Shown: positions 1 to 9,573, numbered from the stretch's first letter. The stretch is 64,000 bases of DNA from Haloferax marisrubri (GCF_001469875.2 NZ_LOPW02000001.1:1-64000); one strand, 5' to 3'. Numbers and translations: made by a program. The notes: generated by a model from the sequence alone, not told the origin.

Positions 1-1
1 C

Positions 2-1540
2 GAGGCGACGGGGCGCGCGGGACCGGTCCGCCGCGCGGCCGCCGAAACCGGTCTCGCGGAGGGCGCGTCTCGAAGCGCCGACTACGGCGACGCGCTCCGG
101 GCGGTCGTCGGCCCGACGCTCGCGCGCTCCCGCGTCGACCCCCGCCCCCCAGCCGACGGGCGACTCGTCGGGACGACCGACCTCGACACCGGCGCAGTCG
201 CCCGCCGGTACGAGTGCCCGCGCGGCCCCGTCTACCACCTCACGCCGCCCGAATCGACGCTCGACCAGCGCGCCGCGCGCACGCTCGAAGCCGCCCACGA
301 CCAACTCGCCCGCGGCGCTGTCGATGCCGGCCCGCGCGCGCCGGGGCGCGCCGTCAGACTCGTCGCAGAGCCGGACGACCCGGTCGAGACGCTCGCGGCG
401 ATTCTGGCGAAGCACACCGCGGGCCACGGCGTCCTCGACGACCTGTTTTCGGACCCCGCGGTCTCGGACGTGTACGTCTCGACGCCCGCCGACGAGAATC
501 CGATTCGCGTCGTCGCCGACGGCGTCTCGATGCCGACGAACGTCCGCCTCGCGCCCGACGGCGCGGAGTCGCTCGCCTCTCGCCTGCGGCGCGTGAGCGG
601 CGCGTCGTTCTCCCGCGCCGACCCGACGCTCGACACCGTGGTCGAGGCCGGCGGCGCGAGCGTCCGGGTCGCGGGCGTGACCGCGCCCGCCAGCGACGGT
701 CTCGGGTTCGCGTTCCGCCGTCACGACGAGACGCCGCTGACGCTCCCCGCGCTCGTCGCCAACGGAACGCTGTCGGCCGACGCCGCGGCGCTCTGCTCGC
801 TCGCGGTCGAACGCGGTGCGTCAGTCCTCGTTGCCGGCTCCCGCGGGGCCGGCAAGACGACGTTCCTCGGGTCGCTCCTGTGGGAGCTCCTGCGCGACGT
901 TCGCACGGTTCTCATCGAGGACACGCCCGAGCTTCCGGCGTCGAGCCTGCTGGACGCCGGCCGCGACGTGCAGACGCTCCGAACCGATACGACCGGCGGC
1001 CCGGAGCCGACGCCGCAGGAGGCGCTCCACGCGGCGCTCCGACTGGGCGACGGCGCGCTCGCGCTCGGTGAAGTTCGCGGCGCAGAGGCCGCCGTCCTCT
1101 ACGAGGCGATGCGAGTCGGCGCGAACGCCAACGCGGTCCTCGGAACGATTCACGGCGACGGAGCCGCCGACGTGCGCGAGCGCGTCGTCTCCGACCTCGG
1201 CGTCCCGGCGTCGTCGTTCGCCGCCACCGACCTCGTCGTCACCTGCGAACACGCGGACGCACACCGCGTCGCCCGCGTCGAGGAGGTCCGCCCCGTCGGC
1301 GACGACGCGGCGTTCGAGACGCTGTTCGAACACGACGGTCGCGCCCTCGAACCCACGGGGTCGGTCGCGCGCGGCGACAGTCTCGCGGTCGAATCCGTGG
1401 CCCGCCCCGGCGAGTCGTACGCGGACGTGCTCGACGCGCTCGACGCCCGCGCCGCCCACCTCGATTCGCTCGCCGCGACGGAACGGACGACGCCAGACGA
1501 CCTCGCCGCGGCCCGCGCGGAGCGTGGTTCGGGATGCTGA
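2..1540 (+). CDS. Type II/IV secretion (TadA/VirB11-like) ATPase, 5' partial
   Basis: Motor ATPase that would power assembly of a type IV or Tad-like pilus from the cytoplasmic face of the membrane. The reading frame is open from the first bases of the window, so the N-terminus is missing; 512 codons are visible. Walker A (GSRGAGKTT) is at visible residues 279-287, followed by the Asp box (TVLIEDTPEL), a Walker B-like LGEVRGAE and the His box TIHGDG. This order is that of secretion ATPases. The stop overlaps the start of the next gene (a membrane platform protein) by 7 bases, the usual ATPase-platform pairing. The substrate is inferred from the downstream pilin-like genes. Confidence 0.9.
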   Translation, partial: EATGRAGPVRRAAAETGLAEGASRSADYGDALRAVVGPTLARSRVDPRPPADGRLVGTTDLDTGAVARRYECPRGPVYHLTPPESTLDQRAARTLEAAHDQLARGAVDAGPRAPGRAVRLVAEPDDPVETLAAILAKHTAGHGVLDDLFSDPAVSDVYVSTPADENPIRVVADGVSMPTNVRLAPDGAESLASRLRRVSGASFSRADPTLDTVVEAGGASVRVAGVTAPASDGLGFAFRRHDETPLTLPALVANGTLSADAAALCSLAVERGASVLVAGSRGAGKTTFLGSLLWELLRDVRTVLIEDTPELPASSLLDAGRDVQTLRTDTTGGPEPTPQEALHAALRLGDGALALGEVRGAEAAVLYEAMRVGANANAVLGTIHGDGAADVRERVVSDLGVPASSFAATDLVVTCEHADAHRVARVEEVRPVGDDAAFETLFEHDGRALEPTGSVARGDSLAVESVARPGESYADVLDALDARAAHLDSLAATERTTPDDLAAARAERGSGC

Positions 1541-3303
1541 ACCCGGACACGACCACGAGCGCGAGCGCGGACTCCGGTGCGAACCACTTGCTTCACTCGG
1601 CCGCGACGACGCTCACGCGGCTTTCGCCCGACTCCATCGACGCCGACCCGAGCGACGAGCTCTGCCGGTCGCTCGCGTTCCTCGGCTCGAACCTCGCCCC
1701 CGAGACGGTCGTCGCCGCGGGCTACGGCGCGGCCGCCCCCGCCGGACTGCTCGGCGGACTCGTCGCCCTCCTCGCTCGGCTTCCGACCGTGACGGTCGTC
1801 TTCGTCGCGCTCGCGGCCGCGCTCGGTGCGGCGCACGCGATTCACACGCTGCCGGTCTGGCTGGCGACCCTCCGCCGGACGCGGGCGCTCGGAAACGCGC
1901 CGGAACTCGTCGGTCGCATCGCGCTCCGGATGCGCGTCGAACCCTCTGTCGAGCGGGCCAGCGCGTTCGCCGCGCGCGGCGGGGACGACCCGCTTTCGGC
2001 CTCACTCGCCGCGCACACCGACCGCGCCCGCGGGACGCCGACCGCGGGGCTCTCCGAGTTCGCCGACGCGTGGCGCGCGTGGTTCCCGGCGCTCGACCGC
2101 TCGACTGCGCTCCTGCAGACCGCCGCGGACGTTCCCGCCGGCGAGCGCGACCGGGCGCTCGACCGGGCCCACGAGGTCGTCCGCGAGGGGACCCGCGACC
2201 GCCTCGCCGACTTCGTCGGCTCCGTCCGCGGGCCGGTGACGGCGGTCTACGCCTTCGGCGTCCTGCTCCCGCTCGCGCTGGTCGGCGCGCTCCCGGCGGC
2301 CCGCGTCGCCGGCGTCGGCGTCACCGCCGCACACGTCGCCTTCGTCTACGACGTGGCGCTTCCCGCGTGTCTCCTCGCCGCGGTCGGGTGGGTGCTCGTC
2401 CGCCGGCCGGTCGCGTTCGCGCCGCTCTCGGTCGATGCGTCTCACCCCGCGGTCGACGACCACCGCCACGTCGGCATCGTCGGTGGCGCAGTCGCCGGTG
2501 TCGTCGGCTTCGTCGCCGCCGACGCGCTCGTCGCGCCGTGGCTCGCGCCGCTCGCCGCCGGCGGCCTCGGAACCGGGACCGCGCTGTTCGTCGCGGCCCG
2601 CCCGGTCGTGGCGCTCAGAGCCCGCGTCCGCGCGGTCGAAGACGGCCTCTCAGACGCGCTCTACCTCGTCGGCCGCGCCGTTAGCGAGGGCGAAGCCGTC
2701 GAATCCGCGCTCGCCCGCGCGGCGACCTCGGTCCCGGGCGAAACCGGCGACCTGCTCGACGAAGCCGTCGGCGTCCAGCGCCGCCTCCGCGTGGGCGTCG
2801 TCGAGTCGTTCTGCGGCGAGTACGGCGTCCTCGAATCGACGCCGAGCCCACGCGTCGCGGGCGTGGCGACGCTTCTCGGACTCGCCGCCAGCGAGGGCCG
2901 ACCCGCCGGTCGCGCGATCGTCTCGATGGCCGACCAGCTCTCGGCGCTCTCCCGACTCGACGCCGAGGCCCGCCGCGAACTCGCGTCCGTCACGGAGACG
3001 CTGTCGAACACGGCCGCCGTCTTCGGGCCGCTCGTCGCCGGCGCGACCGTCGCGCTCGCCGACGGGATGGGCCCCGCGAAGTCGCTCGACCAGACGGCCG
3101 TCGCCGCGCCGCTTTCGACCGCCGACCTCGGGCTAGCCGTCGGCGCGTACGTCCTCCTCTCGGCGGTCATCCTGACGACGCTCTCGGTCGGCGTCGAACA
3201 CGGCCTCGACCGTCATCTCGTGGCCTCTCGCGTCGGCCGCGCGCTCGTGTCGGCGACGACGACGTTCGCGCTCGCGTTCGCCGCCGCGGGAACACTCGTC
3301 TGA
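1534..3303 (+). CDS. Type II secretion F-domain membrane platform protein (TadC/PilC-like)
   Basis: Inner-membrane platform partner of the upstream ATPase. The 589-residue product has clustered hydrophobic segments (about residues 65-100, 235-300, 315-355, 490-550 and the C-terminal 30) around two soluble helical regions, the pattern of a protein with two T2SSF domains as in archaeal FlaJ/PilC/TadC. The start ATG lies inside the end of the ATPase gene, so translation is probably coupled. No separate promoter is seen. The assignment rests on topology and neighbourhood; single-residue signatures of the domain are weak. Confidence 0.85.
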   Translation: MLNPDTTTSASADSGANHLLHSAATTLTRLSPDSIDADPSDELCRSLAFLGSNLAPETVVAAGYGAAAPAGLLGGLVALLARLPTVTVVFVALAAALGAAHAIHTLPVWLATLRRTRALGNAPELVGRIALRMRVEPSVERASAFAARGGDDPLSASLAAHTDRARGTPTAGLSEFADAWRAWFPALDRSTALLQTAADVPAGERDRALDRAHEVVREGTRDRLADFVGSVRGPVTAVYAFGVLLPLALVGALPAARVAGVGVTAAHVAFVYDVALPACLLAAVGWVLVRRPVAFAPLSVDASHPAVDDHRHVGIVGGAVAGVVGFVAADALVAPWLAPLAAGGLGTGTALFVAARPVVALRARVRAVEDGLSDALYLVGRAVSEGEAVESALARAATSVPGETGDLLDEAVGVQRRLRVGVVESFCGEYGVLESTPSPRVAGVATLLGLAASEGRPAGRAIVSMADQLSALSRLDAEARRELASVTETLSNTAAVFGPLVAGATVALADGMGPAKSLDQTAVAAPLSTADLGLAVGAYVLLSAVILTTLSVGVEHGLDRHLVASRVGRALVSATTTFALAFAAAGTLV

Positions 3304-3326
3304 GCCGCAGCGAGTTCGTGCTGAGG

Positions 3327-3334
3327 TTTATATA
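3327..3334 (+). promoter_or_regulatory. TATA box for the secreted pilin-like gene run
   Basis: A clear TTTATATA lies about 27 bases before the ATG at 3358, so the transcript probably starts at or next to the start codon. It gives the secreted-protein genes a promoter of their own, separate from the ATPase and platform genes. Confidence 0.7.
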
Positions 3335-3357
3335 CTCGAACGGGACCACCCCGGTCT

Positions 3358-3828
3358 ATGCTCGACGCACCGCTCGATACGCTCTACACGTGGGCCGCGC
3401 TCTCGCTGGCCGCGACCGTCCTCGTCGGGGCGGTCGCTGGCCTCCCGACGACGCCCGCGCCCGACGCCTCGGGAGTCGCCGACGCCGTCGACGCCGTGGC
3501 CGTTGCCGAGTACGACGCGACCGCCGAACACGACCTCGAAGCCGACGCTGTCCGCCTCGGCGCGCACCGAATCGGTCTCCGAAACGACGGCGGCGCGGCA
3601 CACGCCACGTTCGCCTTCGGCCCGGTGACGCCGGCGACGCCCGACTCCCGACTCGGGTCGGTCGCCGCCGGCGCGTCCCCGAGCGCCGCCTTCGACTCGC
3701 CCGCCGCGTTCGCCGCCGCGGCCGAGACCGCCCGCGACCGGAACGCCTCGTGGCACCCCGTCAGCGAACCGCTTGTCGTCCGCCACATCAGTTGGGAGGG
3801 AACGGATGTCACCGTCGTCTCGGCGTAG
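3358..3828 (+). CDS. Secreted/anchored pilin-like protein, unknown family
   Basis: Small 156-residue protein with one N-terminal hydrophobic helix (about residues 10-30) and an Ala/Asp-rich soluble remainder. It is the first gene after the TATA box and its end overlaps the next start. I do not recognise the family with certainty. Position directly after secretion ATPase and platform genes, together with the N-terminal helix, suggests a minor pilin or TadE-like pseudopilin. There is no obvious classical signal-peptidase site. Confidence 0.65.
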   Translation: MLDAPLDTLYTWAALSLAATVLVGAVAGLPTTPAPDASGVADAVDAVAVAEYDATAEHDLEADAVRLGAHRIGLRNDGGAAHATFAFGPVTPATPDSRLGSVAAGASPSAAFDSPAAFAAAAETARDRNASWHPVSEPLVVRHISWEGTDVTVVSA

Positions 3829-4204
3829 GGCGCAGACCTCGCCCGTCGCCGCGCTCACCGCGCTGTTCGTCGTCTGCGCGGCGATTTCGGGCTACGCGAC
3901 GGTCCTCGACGACTCGTTACCGACCGCCGACCGCGACCTCGCGCCCGCGACGCTGTCGAACGTCGAGTCCGCCCTCGCCGACGACTCGGGCGTGGTCGTC
4001 AGTTCGCGGCTCTCGGACGCGCTCGACGCCTGTCCGGACGGGTTCTCGTGTCGCGTCGTCGTCGCGGTCGACGGCGACCGCCGCGCTGTCGGCCCTGATT
4101 CGCCAACCGACGCCGACGCCGACGCCGATTCGACTCGCGTCAGCGTCCGCGTCGAACCCGGTCGCGTCGGCTTCGGAACGCTCCGGGTCGAGGTGTGGCG
4201 ATGA
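3806..4204 (+). CDS. Prepilin-like small exported protein
   Basis: The product has 132 residues if translation starts at the ATG at 3806, which is preceded by a GGGAGGGAA ribosome-binding stretch inside the previous gene. The N-terminus has a basic run followed by SPVAALTALFVVCAA. This resembles haloarchaeal type IV prepilins (basic residues, then SPVIGVILMV-like helix), with a possible cleavage after RRRA. The rest is acidic and contains one Cys pair (CPDGFSC) that could form a disulfide. The stop overlaps the next ATG (ATGA). The pilin role is inferred from motif and context. Confidence 0.7.
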   Translation: MSPSSRRRAQTSPVAALTALFVVCAAISGYATVLDDSLPTADRDLAPATLSNVESALADDSGVVVSSRLSDALDACPDGFSCRVVVAVDGDRRAVGPDSPTDADADADSTRVSVRVEPGRVGFGTLRVEVWR

Positions 4205-5082
4205 CCGACCTCGTCTTCGACGTGACGGTGTGTCTGTTACTCGTGAGTGCGAGCGTCGGCCTCGTCGTCACCGCGGACGCCGGCGCGAGTACAAGCGCCG
4301 ACCACGCCGCTATCGACGCCGACGGGGTCGCCTCGTCGCTGGCGACGAGCACCGCCACGGTCAACTACTCGCTCGCCCCCGGCGTCGAAGTCGCGGACCC
4401 GTCGCTCCTCGATGCCGGCGGCGTCGACCCCCGCGAACTCGACCGGACCGCCCACGGCAGTCTGGCCGGTCTCCTCGCCCGCGCGACGCTCGGTGCGACC
4501 ACCATCGACGGCGTTCGCCTGACCCGCGCCCGCGACGATTTCCGGACGCGGACCGCCGCTCGCGTCGCCTCCGAACTCCCGACCCGCGGCGTCTCCGTCG
4601 CCGTCGCATGGACGCCGTTCCCCGGTGCGCCGGTCCGCGCGACCGACACGCTCGGTCCCGAACCGCCGTCCTCGACGACGGTCCACTCCGCGACGCTCGA
4701 CGTGCCCAGCGGGTTCCCCGCGGCGCGAGACGACGCTGTCGCCGCCAGCGACGACGGCTTCGACGCCGTCGCTCGCGTCGTCGCAAATCGAACCGTCTCG
4801 GGGCTGTTTCCGCCCGCGCTCGCTCGCCTCGCGCTCCGCGGCGACGAACCGGTTTCGACGCTGATGACCCATCGGTACGAACGGGCCGGGGCGCTGGTGA
4901 ACGCTTCCGTCGCGCCCGAGGTCGCCCGCGAGGAGACTCGCGTCGCCAACGCCGACCTCGCGGCGGCGCTGGCCCCGCGCTTCGCCGACGCGATGCGCGC
5001 CCGGTACGACACCCCGCGCGCCGCCGCCGAGGCCGTCTCGGTCGGACGCGTCACCATCGTCGTCAGGACGTGGTCGGCGTGA
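4201..5082 (+). CDS. Exported protein with N-terminal membrane helix, pilus cluster
   Basis: The product has 293 residues from the ATG at 4201, chosen because it overlaps the previous stop as ATGA; a GTG two codons upstream is possible. The N-terminal helix spans about residues 5-25. The remainder is extracytoplasmic-looking, rich in Ala, Arg and Thr, with a few N-x-S/T sequons (NYS, NRT, NAS). No known catalytic motif is visible. It ends in a GTGA overlap with the next gene, so the four genes 3358-8135 look translationally coupled. Probably a structural or assembly factor of the same surface appendage. Confidence 0.7.
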   Translation: MTDLVFDVTVCLLLVSASVGLVVTADAGASTSADHAAIDADGVASSLATSTATVNYSLAPGVEVADPSLLDAGGVDPRELDRTAHGSLAGLLARATLGATTIDGVRLTRARDDFRTRTAARVASELPTRGVSVAVAWTPFPGAPVRATDTLGPEPPSSTTVHSATLDVPSGFPAARDDAVAASDDGFDAVARVVANRTVSGLFPPALARLALRGDEPVSTLMTHRYERAGALVNASVAPEVAREETRVANADLAAALAPRFADAMRARYDTPRAAAEAVSVGRVTIVVRTWSA

Positions 5083-8000
5083 GGCTCGCCGACGACGACC
5101 GCGGTCGGGTTCCCTTCGCCCTGCTCGGCGTGTTGCTCCTCGTCGGGAGCGCGACGTTCTCCGGCGCGCTCGCGGGTCACGACCCCGTGGCCGACCGCCG
5201 GGTCGACGACGCGATGGACCGCGCGACCGCACAGGCCGACGCCGCCGTCCGCGCGGCTGTCGGCGACGCGGCGCGCGAGGCCGCGGCGAACCCCGTCACC
5301 TCGCCCGCGAACACGACCGTCGGACGACTGCTCTCCGAGGAGCGCCCCTTCCGCGACTATCTCAGGCTCCGCATCGCTCTCGCTGCGACGGAGCGACTTC
5401 GGGCCGTCTCCGTCGCCCGCGGCGGCGTGAACGCGACCGCGAGCCTGCCGCGACCGACCAACGAGTCGGCTCTCCGCGAGGCGATGGACCGCGTCTCCAT
5501 CTCGGGCCGCGAGAACGGCACCGTCCTCGTCGCGACCGTCGACAACGTCTCGGTCGAAGTCGTTCGCGGCGGTCGCACCGTCGCCACCGAGTCCGTCACC
5601 GCGACGGTCGGCGTCCGAACGCCCGTCCTCGCGCTCCACGACCGAACCGAGTCCTTCGAGTACCGTCTCGACGCGAACGCGCTGGACGGCGGGACGCTCG
5701 ACGCGACGGTGACGACGGCGCTGTGGGCGTCGGCGTGGACTCGCGGTTGGAGCCAGTACGCCGGCGCGCCCGTGGACAACGTCGTCTCGAACGACCACGC
5801 CGCGCTGGCGACGAACGCCGGCGTCCTGCTCGCCGAACAGCAGGCGTTCGGGGCGACTGACGCCGACGCCCGCGGGGCGACCGGTCGCGCCGCCGTCCAC
5901 GCCGGTGCCCAGAGCCTGCTCTCGCAGACCGGCGTCCCTGCCGCGCCCGAACTGGCGAACGCGCTCCCCGCACCCAATCCGTCTGCCGAGTCAGCCGCGA
6001 GCGAGGTTCCGACGAACCGGACCATCAACGCCTCCGTCGGCTCCGCGGCCGACCACGCGCTGGTCGGCCTTCTCGACGGCCACGGCGACGCGCCCGCTTA
6101 CGACGACGTGGTCGCGGACGCGCACCGGGCCGCAGTCGCAGTCGAAGCCGACGCGACCGTCGTCGCCCGGAGCGACGACCCGCCGGTCGACCTCGGCCGC
6201 GAGTGGGACCTCGTCGAGACGACGACCGAGACGGCGTCGTCGGTCGAGACGGTGGCGACGCGAACGCCGGCGCTCGAAGCCGACACAACCGTCGTCGTCG
6301 CCGGCTCCCGAATCGTGACGACGAGCGAGACGACCACCCGAACGTGGCGGCGGGGTAACGAGACGTTCCACACCGACGAGACGACGGAGACGAAGACGCG
6401 CGTTGACCTCGCGGCCGTCGTCGACCCGACGGACCTGTCCGCCCCCGCGCGACCCATCGACCCGGCGGTCGAACCCGGCGGCGCGCTCGACGGCGAGAAC
6501 TTCGCCGCGGCCGCCGCCGCCGCCGAGGACGCGGTAGCGACCCGCGGCGGGTTCGACGACCTCGCCCGCGACGTTGCCGAGGGGGACGCGCCCGAATCGA
6601 ATTACGCCACCGCACCGACGGCTCCCGGCCTCGACGGCTGGATTCGCGCTGACCTCGTCGCGCTCGCCGACCACGTGAAAAACCGGAGCGTGACGGTGTC
6701 TGCCCGGCGGGTCGCCGCGGGCGAGCTGAATCCCGCCGCAGAGCTCGCGTCCGACCTGCGCGCCGACCGCCGCGAGCTCGTCGGCGCACCGGCCGCCTAC
6801 GACGGCGTCGCCGACCGGGCGCGAGTCGCGGTTCGCGCCGCCTACCTCGACCGCGTGCTGGCGGCGCTCGACCGCCGGGCGAACCGGACCGCGGCGGCGA
6901 CCGGCGCGGCCGACGACGCGAGCACGGACGCAGCTATCGGGTCGCTCTCGAAGGCGGTCCGTGCCGAGGAGGTCGCCCGCGCGGCGCTCGGTGAGACGCG
7001 AGCAGACGGCGCGAACGGAACCGGCAACGAAACCGGCGTCCGGTTCGTCCCCGACGCGGACCCGATGTACCTCTCGCTCGGCGGTCTCTCGGGGGCCGCG
7101 ATTCCGACCGTCTCCCGCGGCGGCACCTACCACTCGCTCGTCGCCCGCAACACCAACCTGTTCACGCTTCCCTACGGCGATGCCGCAGACACCGTCCTCG
7201 AACCGGTGTTCGGCGCGAACCGCCGCGTCCCGCTCCGCGTCGCGGCCCGCGCGCTGCTCGCCGCCGACTCGACGCTCGCGGCGACGAACGGGACGAACGA
7301 GACGCTCGCCGACCGGCGCGACAGGCTCGAAACCGCGGTCGACCGTTCGACCGTCCCCGCCGAAGAGGCCGCTGAGGACGCGCTCCGCGTGCACACCAAC
7401 CGCTCGGTGACGGAACGCCAGCGGATTCTGGAGCGCTCGCTCGGCGCGTGGGACGACCCGGCCCACCGGGCGCTGGCGGTCACGAACGGCTCCGCGGCGC
7501 GCGCAATCGCCGTCGAGACTGCCGGGGCGGGAACCGTCGAAGCCGACCTCCTCGAACGACGCCTCGACGAGGCGTTCCGAACCGTCCGCCGGGACCGCTC
7601 GACGACGGTCTCACAGCGGCTCACGAACCGGACCGTCGAGACGACGCGAACCGCCCGCCAGCAGGCCCTCGCCGACATGGCGACCGATGCGGCGATGAAC
7701 GCCACTAAGGATGCGGTCGCCGACCGCGTGAACGACACGCTCGACTCGCGGTTCGGGAAGTCGTTCAAGCGCGTCCCCGCCGGGATGCCGGTCGCGCCCG
7801 TCCCGGGGTACTGGTACGCGACGGTCAACGTCTGGGACGTGTCGGTCGCCGGCGAGTTCGCGCAGTTCCGCGTCCACGCCCGCGGCGACGCCGAATCCCT
7901 CACGTACGCCCGCGACGGCTCGACCGTCGCCCTCGACTGGGACGACGACGGCGTCGCGGAGACGCTCGGCCGCGGCGACCGCGTCGCGTTCGACGTGGAG

Positions 8001-8135
8001 ACGGCAATCGTCGTCGCGGTACCCCCGTCGGGCGTCGGCGTCGGCGACATCGACGGCGACGCGGACGAGCGTTCCGAGGGCTGGGCGGGCGGTCCGGGCT
8101 GTACCGTCGCGGCCGACTGCCGCGCGACCGAGTAG
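5079..8135 (+). CDS. Very large single-helix surface protein (TadG-like candidate)
   Basis: About 1018 residues. Although the frame is open much further upstream, the start is set at the GTG at 5079 because it overlaps the previous stop and puts a single hydrophobic helix (PFALLGVLLLVGSATFSGAL) at residues 12-31, right behind a short charged head, as in pilin-type proteins. The rest is a long, acidic domain with many N-x-S/T sequons and no second membrane helix. It most resembles a haloarchaeal-only family of pilus-cluster proteins. Functionally it may be a tip or adhesin subunit comparable in layout to bacterial TadG. That comparison is inference. Confidence 0.75.
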   Translation: MRLADDDRGRVPFALLGVLLLVGSATFSGALAGHDPVADRRVDDAMDRATAQADAAVRAAVGDAAREAAANPVTSPANTTVGRLLSEERPFRDYLRLRIALAATERLRAVSVARGGVNATASLPRPTNESALREAMDRVSISGRENGTVLVATVDNVSVEVVRGGRTVATESVTATVGVRTPVLALHDRTESFEYRLDANALDGGTLDATVTTALWASAWTRGWSQYAGAPVDNVVSNDHAALATNAGVLLAEQQAFGATDADARGATGRAAVHAGAQSLLSQTGVPAAPELANALPAPNPSAESAASEVPTNRTINASVGSAADHALVGLLDGHGDAPAYDDVVADAHRAAVAVEADATVVARSDDPPVDLGREWDLVETTTETASSVETVATRTPALEADTTVVVAGSRIVTTSETTTRTWRRGNETFHTDETTETKTRVDLAAVVDPTDLSAPARPIDPAVEPGGALDGENFAAAAAAAEDAVATRGGFDDLARDVAEGDAPESNYATAPTAPGLDGWIRADLVALADHVKNRSVTVSARRVAAGELNPAAELASDLRADRRELVGAPAAYDGVADRARVAVRAAYLDRVLAALDRRANRTAAATGAADDASTDAAIGSLSKAVRAEEVARAALGETRADGANGTGNETGVRFVPDADPMYLSLGGLSGAAIPTVSRGGTYHSLVARNTNLFTLPYGDAADTVLEPVFGANRRVPLRVAARALLAADSTLAATNGTNETLADRRDRLETAVDRSTVPAEEAAEDALRVHTNRSVTERQRILERSLGAWDDPAHRALAVTNGSAARAIAVETAGAGTVEADLLERRLDEAFRTVRRDRSTTVSQRLTNRTVETTRTARQQALADMATDAAMNATKDAVADRVNDTLDSRFGKSFKRVPAGMPVAPVPGYWYATVNVWDVSVAGEFAQFRVHARGDAESLTYARDGSTVALDWDDDGVAETLGRGDRVAFDVETAIVVAVPPSGVGVGDIDGDADERSEGWAGGPGCTVAADCRATE

Positions 8136-8193
8136 CCGCCAATACGACCCGAGTGGCAACCGTTTTGCCGCCGGAACGCCCAACCCGCGGTAT

Positions 8194-8613
8194 ATGTTGC
8201 ACGACGCCGCCGCGGAGCCCGGAACCCTCTCGGCCGACGAGTTGCGAGCCGCCTACGAGGACGAGATTCGCCGCGCAGTCGACGCTACAGGGCCGGAGAC
8301 AGCCGCCGAGGCCGCCGGCGTCTCGGAAGCCGCGCTCTCGAACGGCGTGTTGGACCTCACGCTCGAACAGGCCGCCGCGGTCCTCGAACTCGCCGACGAC
8401 AACCCCGACGCCGACGCCATCGTCTGGGAGTTCCGCGACCACCTCCTCATGGGCATGACGAGCGGCATCCTCGACGTTGACACGCTCGCGTCCGAGGTCG
8501 ACCTCGACCTCTCCGGACAGGAGATTCAACAGGCAATCGAGGGTCGCACCGCCGCCACGCTGAACGAACTGGCCGCCATCCACCACGTCATCGCCGTCCG
8601 AAACGAACGATGA
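8194..8613 (+). CDS. Small conserved haloarchaeal protein (DUF5791-like)
   Basis: The 139-residue acidic soluble protein is helical, with a stretch reminiscent of an HTH (about residues 28-60: AAEAAGVSEAALSNG, then LTLEQAAAVLELADD). I recall this as the haloarchaeal DUF5791 family, but no function is known to me. Its stop overlaps the ATG of the epimerase gene (ATGA), so both are made from one message. Confidence 0.75.
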   Translation: MLHDAAAEPGTLSADELRAAYEDEIRRAVDATGPETAAEAAGVSEAALSNGVLDLTLEQAAAVLELADDNPDADAIVWEFRDHLLMGMTSGILDVDTLASEVDLDLSGQEIQQAIEGRTAATLNELAAIHHVIAVRNER

Positions 8614-9506
8614 ACGTCGCCATCCTCGGCTGTGGCTACGTCGGCCTCGAACTCGCCCGCACGCTCGTCGCCGACGGCCACGACGTGTGGGGCGTCCGCC
8701 GCTCCGACGACGGCCTCGCCGCCATCGAAGCGACCGGCGCGGAGGCGGTCCGCGCCGACGTGACGGACGCCGACTCCCTCGGGGCGGTCCCCGACGTGGA
8801 CCACATCGTCTTCGCCGCGAGTTCCGGCGGGCGGGGGGCCGACGCCGCCCGGACCGTCTTCGTCGATGGCCTCCGAACGGCAATCGACCACTTCGCCGCC
8901 CGCGACTCGCCGCCCGAGCGCCTCGTCTACACGTCGAGCACGGGCGTCTACGGCGACCACGACGGCGACTTCGTGGACGAGTCCACACCGCTCGACCCGA
9001 CGACCGACAAGACGCGCGTCCTCGCCGAGGCCGAGCGCGTCGCCCGCGAGCACGCCGCCGAGCGGGGAATCGAGGGGACCGTTACTCGGTTCGCCGGGCT
9101 CTACGGTCCCGACCGCTACCGACTCGACCGCTACCTGACCGGCCCGGTCACGGCGGGCTACCTCAACATGGTCCACCGGGACGACGCCGCGGGCGTCGTC
9201 GCGTACCTCCTCGAAACCGGCCGCGCCCGCGACGACACCGTCCTCGTCGTCGACGACGAACCCGTCTCGAAACACGAGTTCGCGGATTGGCTGGCCGACG
9301 AGTGCGGCGTCCCGCGCCCCGAAAAGCGCACGAAGGAAGAACGCCTCGACGCGGGCGACCTCTCGGAGGCCGCTCGCCGCCGCATCCTGACGAGCAAGCG
9401 CTGTTCGAACGACTACCTCCGCGAACTCGGCTATTCGTTCTCGTATCCGACGTATCGGGAGGGCTACCGGGCCGCAATCGACGCCTACCGGGCGGGCGAC
9501 GACTGA
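8610..9506 (+). CDS. NAD(P)-dependent epimerase/dehydratase (extended SDR)
   Basis: Rossmann-fold oxidoreductase of 298 residues, probably acting on a nucleotide sugar or similar carbohydrate. The NAD-binding motif GCGYVGLELA is at residues 7-16. The SDR serine and tyrosine appear as YTSSTGVYG around residues 109-117; the catalytic YxxxK is not obvious (the tyrosine is followed by GDHD), so it belongs with atypical YeeZ-like SDRs. It is coupled to the preceding DUF5791-like gene. The substrate cannot be read from sequence. Confidence 0.85.
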   Translation: MNVAILGCGYVGLELARTLVADGHDVWGVRRSDDGLAAIEATGAEAVRADVTDADSLGAVPDVDHIVFAASSGGRGADAARTVFVDGLRTAIDHFAARDSPPERLVYTSSTGVYGDHDGDFVDESTPLDPTTDKTRVLAEAERVAREHAAERGIEGTVTRFAGLYGPDRYRLDRYLTGPVTAGYLNMVHRDDAAGVVAYLLETGRARDDTVLVVDDEPVSKHEFADWLADECGVPRPEKRTKEERLDAGDLSEAARRRILTSKRCSNDYLRELGYSFSYPTYREGYRAAIDAYRAGDD

Positions 9507-9573
9507 GCGTATTCGCGGCTCGATAGGTTCGAACCGCCGAAATTCTGTCAATCAGGACAACTCGATTAGGGGG

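Noticed and set aside
3318-5078. Upstream extension of the 1018-residue protein to about 1605 residues
   Set aside because: The added 587 residues are Arg-rich shadow sequence over three other genes; the GTG at 5079 overlaps the preceding stop and gives a proper membrane head.
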